From Fen-1258 sp964441505 (GTDB lineage: Bacteria; Bacteroidota; Ignavibacteria; Ignavibacteriales; Melioribacteraceae): 64,000 bases of DNA. Location of the stretch: NCBI GenBank assembly GCA_964441505.1, contig CAYTUV010000008.1:1-64000 (forward strand), in the 5' to 3' direction. A program made the position numbers and the translations under genes. A model generated the notes under the pieces. That model had not been told where the DNA came from, did not search any database, and worked only from the letters and a program-made list of their open reading frames with translations. Shown piece after piece: positions 61,993 through 64,000 of this stretch (positions within the stretch are counted from its first letter, which is position 1; the number at the start of each line of letters is the position of its first letter).

Positions 61993-63357
61993 TTAAAAAT
62001 AAATGACCATTGCAATCGAAAAATAAATTATCAATCCGGTAACATCAACTAACGTTGCGACGAATGGAGCGGAAGAAGTCGCCGGATCTAGTCCAATTTT
62101 TTTTATAATTAACGGAAGCATTGAACCCATAAGTGTACCCCATAAAACAACTCCAACCAGTGAAATACTCACGGTGAGTCCGAGTCTAATCCACTGCTCG
62201 TAAACATGCGAAGCAGCCTGCCAGATTGTTATTCTTAAAAGCCCAAGTAATGCTAGAATTATTCCCAATATTAAACCCGTAAAAATTTCTCTTTTAAAAA
62301 CAAAGAACCAATCTTTTAGAGAAATTTCACGAAGAGCCAATGAACGGATTACTAATGTTGCGGCTTGTGATCCTGAATTACCACCGCTTGATATTATTAA
62401 AGGAATAAATAGAGCAAGCTGAACAGCTCTTTGAATTTCACCTTCGTAATGGGACATTGCCGAAGCCGTAAGCAATTCACCGACAAATAGTACACTCAGC
62501 CAGCCAGCCCGTTTTTTAATCATATTGAAAATTGAAATATCCGGATATGGTTCATCTAATGCTTCAACTGCGGCAATTTTTTGGATATCTTCTGTGGCTT
62601 CTTCTTCTGCAATATCTAAAACGTCATCTACTGTAATAATTCCGACAAGAACACCGCTTGAATCAGTGACAGGCAGGGCTGTTCTATCATATTTTTTAAA
62701 TACATCAACTGCGGTTTCCTGATCATCATTTACTTTTAATGAAACAAAATTGTAATCCATTAACTCATTCACTCTATCTTCCAGCGGCGACAGGAGAAAT
62801 TCGCGAATATTGATATCATCAATCAAAATACCTTTATCGTTGACGATGTAAACAACGTTTAACGTTTCGCTGTTTTTTCCATGTTCACGGATATAAGTAA
62901 GTGTGTCCTGCACTGTCCAATTTTGATAAGCCGCAATGTAATCCGGTGTCATTAAACGACCGATACTATTTTCCGGATAACCTAAAAGCTGCTGAGATAT
63001 TTTTCTCTGCTCAGGCGAGAGATATGTCAGCATCTGTTTTACAACATTCGGAGGTACTTCTTCAAACAAAGCTGTTCTATCATCATCTGCCATTTCATTA
63101 AGTATAGCAGCAACATCTTCTTTACCCAAAAGCTGAATCAAACTTAATTGTGTATCAACATCAAAATATTCGAATACGTCAGCCGCTAAATCTCTTGGAA
63201 GGAGACGAAAGAAAATTGCTTGCTCATTTTCCGGCAGTGCAAGGAATAGATCGGCAATATCAATTGGGGTCCAATCTATTAGTATCTCTTTTAGATCAGT
63301 AAACTGTCTATTTTGGATTAAATCCATGATTTCGGGTTTGAGTAGCTGTGAAAGCAT
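61993..63357 (-). CDS. mgtE: Magnesium transporter MgtE
   Basis: 454 aa from ATG 63357, which has GGAGGT 4 nt before it; an earlier ATG at 63414 would add 19 non-conserved residues. Magnesium-gated channel in the inner membrane. Domain order: N domain of helices (about 20-130, ADLFLALPENEQAIFFRLLPRD), two CBS domains (about 135-255, LMTPDYIAAYQNWTVQDTL and LPVTDSSGVLVGIITVDDVLDIAEEEATEDI), and five membrane helices at the end (GGNSGSQAATLVIRSLALREI is the pore-lining helix; ends in ATLVDVTGLIIYFSIAMVIYF). CBS and N domains sense cytosolic magnesium and close the pore. Confidence 0.96.
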   Translation of the reverse strand: MLSQLLKPEIMDLIQNRQFTDLKEILIDWTPIDIADLFLALPENEQAIFFRLLPRDLAADVFEYFDVDTQLSLIQLLGKEDVAAILNEMADDDRTALFEEVPPNVVKQMLTYLSPEQRKISQQLLGYPENSIGRLMTPDYIAAYQNWTVQDTLTYIREHGKNSETLNVVYIVNDKGILIDDINIREFLLSPLEDRVNELMDYNFVSLKVNDDQETAVDVFKKYDRTALPVTDSSGVLVGIITVDDVLDIAEEEATEDIQKIAAVEALDEPYPDISIFNMIKKRAGWLSVLFVGELLTASAMSHYEGEIQRAVQLALFIPLIISSGGNSGSQAATLVIRSLALREISLKDWFFVFKREIFTGLILGIILALLGLLRITIWQAASHVYEQWIRLGLTVSISLVGVVLWGTLMGSMLPLIIKKIGLDPATSSAPFVATLVDVTGLIIYFSIAMVIYF

Positions 63358-63531
63358 ACCAACCTCCGGTAAATGAAGAGTTGAGAATAATAATTTCGAA
63401 TTTCGCATTCGCAATCTAAAACAGATTAGTTAAATATCCGACTGGAAATTGGAGAAAGTATGATTAATTTTTCTCTGGAATTTAACATTTAGTGTACAAA
63501 ACCTGGCGAAATCAGGGGGTCAGGAAACAAG

Positions 63532-63566
63532 AAAAGCTGTTACCCATAAACTGAGCAACAGCTTTT
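63532..63566 (-). terminator. Terminator after the lectin-like gene
   Basis: Stem AAAAGCTGTT / AACAGCTTTT with a 15-nt loop (63532-63566); the T tract is part of the stem in minus direction. Starts 20 bp after the stop of 63587-63946. Confidence 0.7.
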
Positions 63567-63586
63567 AAATAAAAATGATTTGAGAA

Positions 63587-63946
63587 TTATTCTTCTGTAT
63601 GAGCGAGCCAGAATCCACCAATCGAGTTAAGTTGAGTATCACCCCAAACTTCTGCTAAAAGAACAAAGCCGTCTCTTGAGACACCGGTTGCTCTGATGTT
63701 GTATCGAACTTGTGTTGCTCTTTCAGCATCAATCAACGAAGGCATAATTACAACTTTTGGCTTTTTTTCAAAAGGTTTTGTAAATGTAATTTCGTATTCA
63801 ACCAATCTTTTACCTTGGTTTGCATGAAGAGTGTAATTGGGACTGTCTTTGGAATAATAATAATTCCCGCTTTGGACCACGGATTGAGCATAAGAATTTG
63901 CACAAACGAATAACATTACTGTGATAACCAATAATAATTTCTTCAT
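63587..63946 (-). CDS. Secreted H-type lectin-like protein
   Basis: 119 aa from ATG 63946, which has GAGGAG 7 nt before it and puts the signal peptide (MKKLLLVITVMLFVCANSYAQS) at residue 1; the ATG five codons earlier overlaps that ribosome-binding site. The mature 97 residues follow the H-type lectin pattern: EYEITFTKPFEKKPKVVIMPSLIDAE, TQVRYNIRATGVSRDGFVLLAEVWGDTQLNSIGGFWLA. Such domains bind GalNAc-type sugars in discoidin and snail agglutinins; bacterial roles are less known. It probably acts outside the cytoplasm. Specificity cannot be read here. Confidence 0.75.
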   Translation of the reverse strand: MKKLLLVITVMLFVCANSYAQSVVQSGNYYYSKDSPNYTLHANQGKRLVEYEITFTKPFEKKPKVVIMPSLIDAERATQVRYNIRATGVSRDGFVLLAEVWGDTQLNSIGGFWLAHTEE

Positions 63947-64000
63947 TGTATTTCTCCTCATTATTTGATTGATGTGCTTAATCCCGATATTTCTATTTAT

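Overview
ORGANISM. The window looks like a chromosome segment from the Ignavibacteria/Melioribacter side of the Bacteroidota-Chlorobi group. Several secreted proteins end in the type IX secretion (T9SS) sorting domain of the form QNYPNPFNPTT...SYSLP...V.LKIYD.LG.E, there is a SusC-like TonB-dependent receptor, and the promoter upstream of rimP matches the Bacteroidota TTTG / TAnnTTTG pattern. This assignment is inferred from gene content; no 16S gene is present.

LAYOUT. (1) 1-14.5 kb, minus strand: housekeeping genes comB (cut by the left edge), gcvT, a transaldolase-family gene, rng and dus, then the translation/RNA cluster rimP-nusA-infB-rbfA-truB-ribF-rpsO-pnp, with a promoter and a terminator-like leader hairpin ahead of rimP. 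(2) 14.6-28.7 kb: envelope and secreted proteins: a zinc phospholipase C-like T9SS protein, a SIMPL protein, an LVIVD-repeat T9SS protein and three tandem paralogues of about 855 aa that share a 113-bp identical tract. (3) 28.8-33.0 kb: hemW, an outer-membrane protein and recN. (4) 33.2-48.3 kb: an AT-rich integrative element in the initiator tRNA gene. It is bounded by a 65-bp direct repeat (33236-33300 and 48232-48296). A tyrosine integrase lies at its right end, next to a rolling-circle replication protein of the filamentous-phage gene II/X type. A long non-coding origin-like zone, several small proteins and a six-gene candidate defence operon fill the rest. (5) 48.3-64 kb: chromosome again: two unknown proteins, an esterase, a decayed cupin gene, a macrodomain protein, an EamA transporter, two glycosyltransferases, glnA, eno, a TonB-dependent receptor, tRNA-Arg, mgtE and an H-type lectin-like protein.

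MAIN INTEREST. The element's cargo operon (43501 down to 33720, all minus strand) encodes a NucS/DUF91-like nuclease with a C-terminal reader-like domain, a single-chain type IIG restriction-modification enzyme, a NACHT-like NTPase translationally coupled (TAATG) to a two-helix membrane protein with a coiled-coil tail, a DUF4935-type PIN nuclease and a second, divergent PIN-like protein. This order does not match a defence system I can name. I treat it as a candidate composite system, possibly two modules (restriction-modification plus NTPase/membrane/PIN). Function is inferred from domains and context only.

OTHER POINTS. A small repeat family with TTGTCTCAAAAG ends sits just 3' of three different genes. 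A probable lipoprotein gene appears to start at ATA behind a Shine-Dalgarno sequence. A cupin gene is inactivated by stops and two compensating frameshifts.
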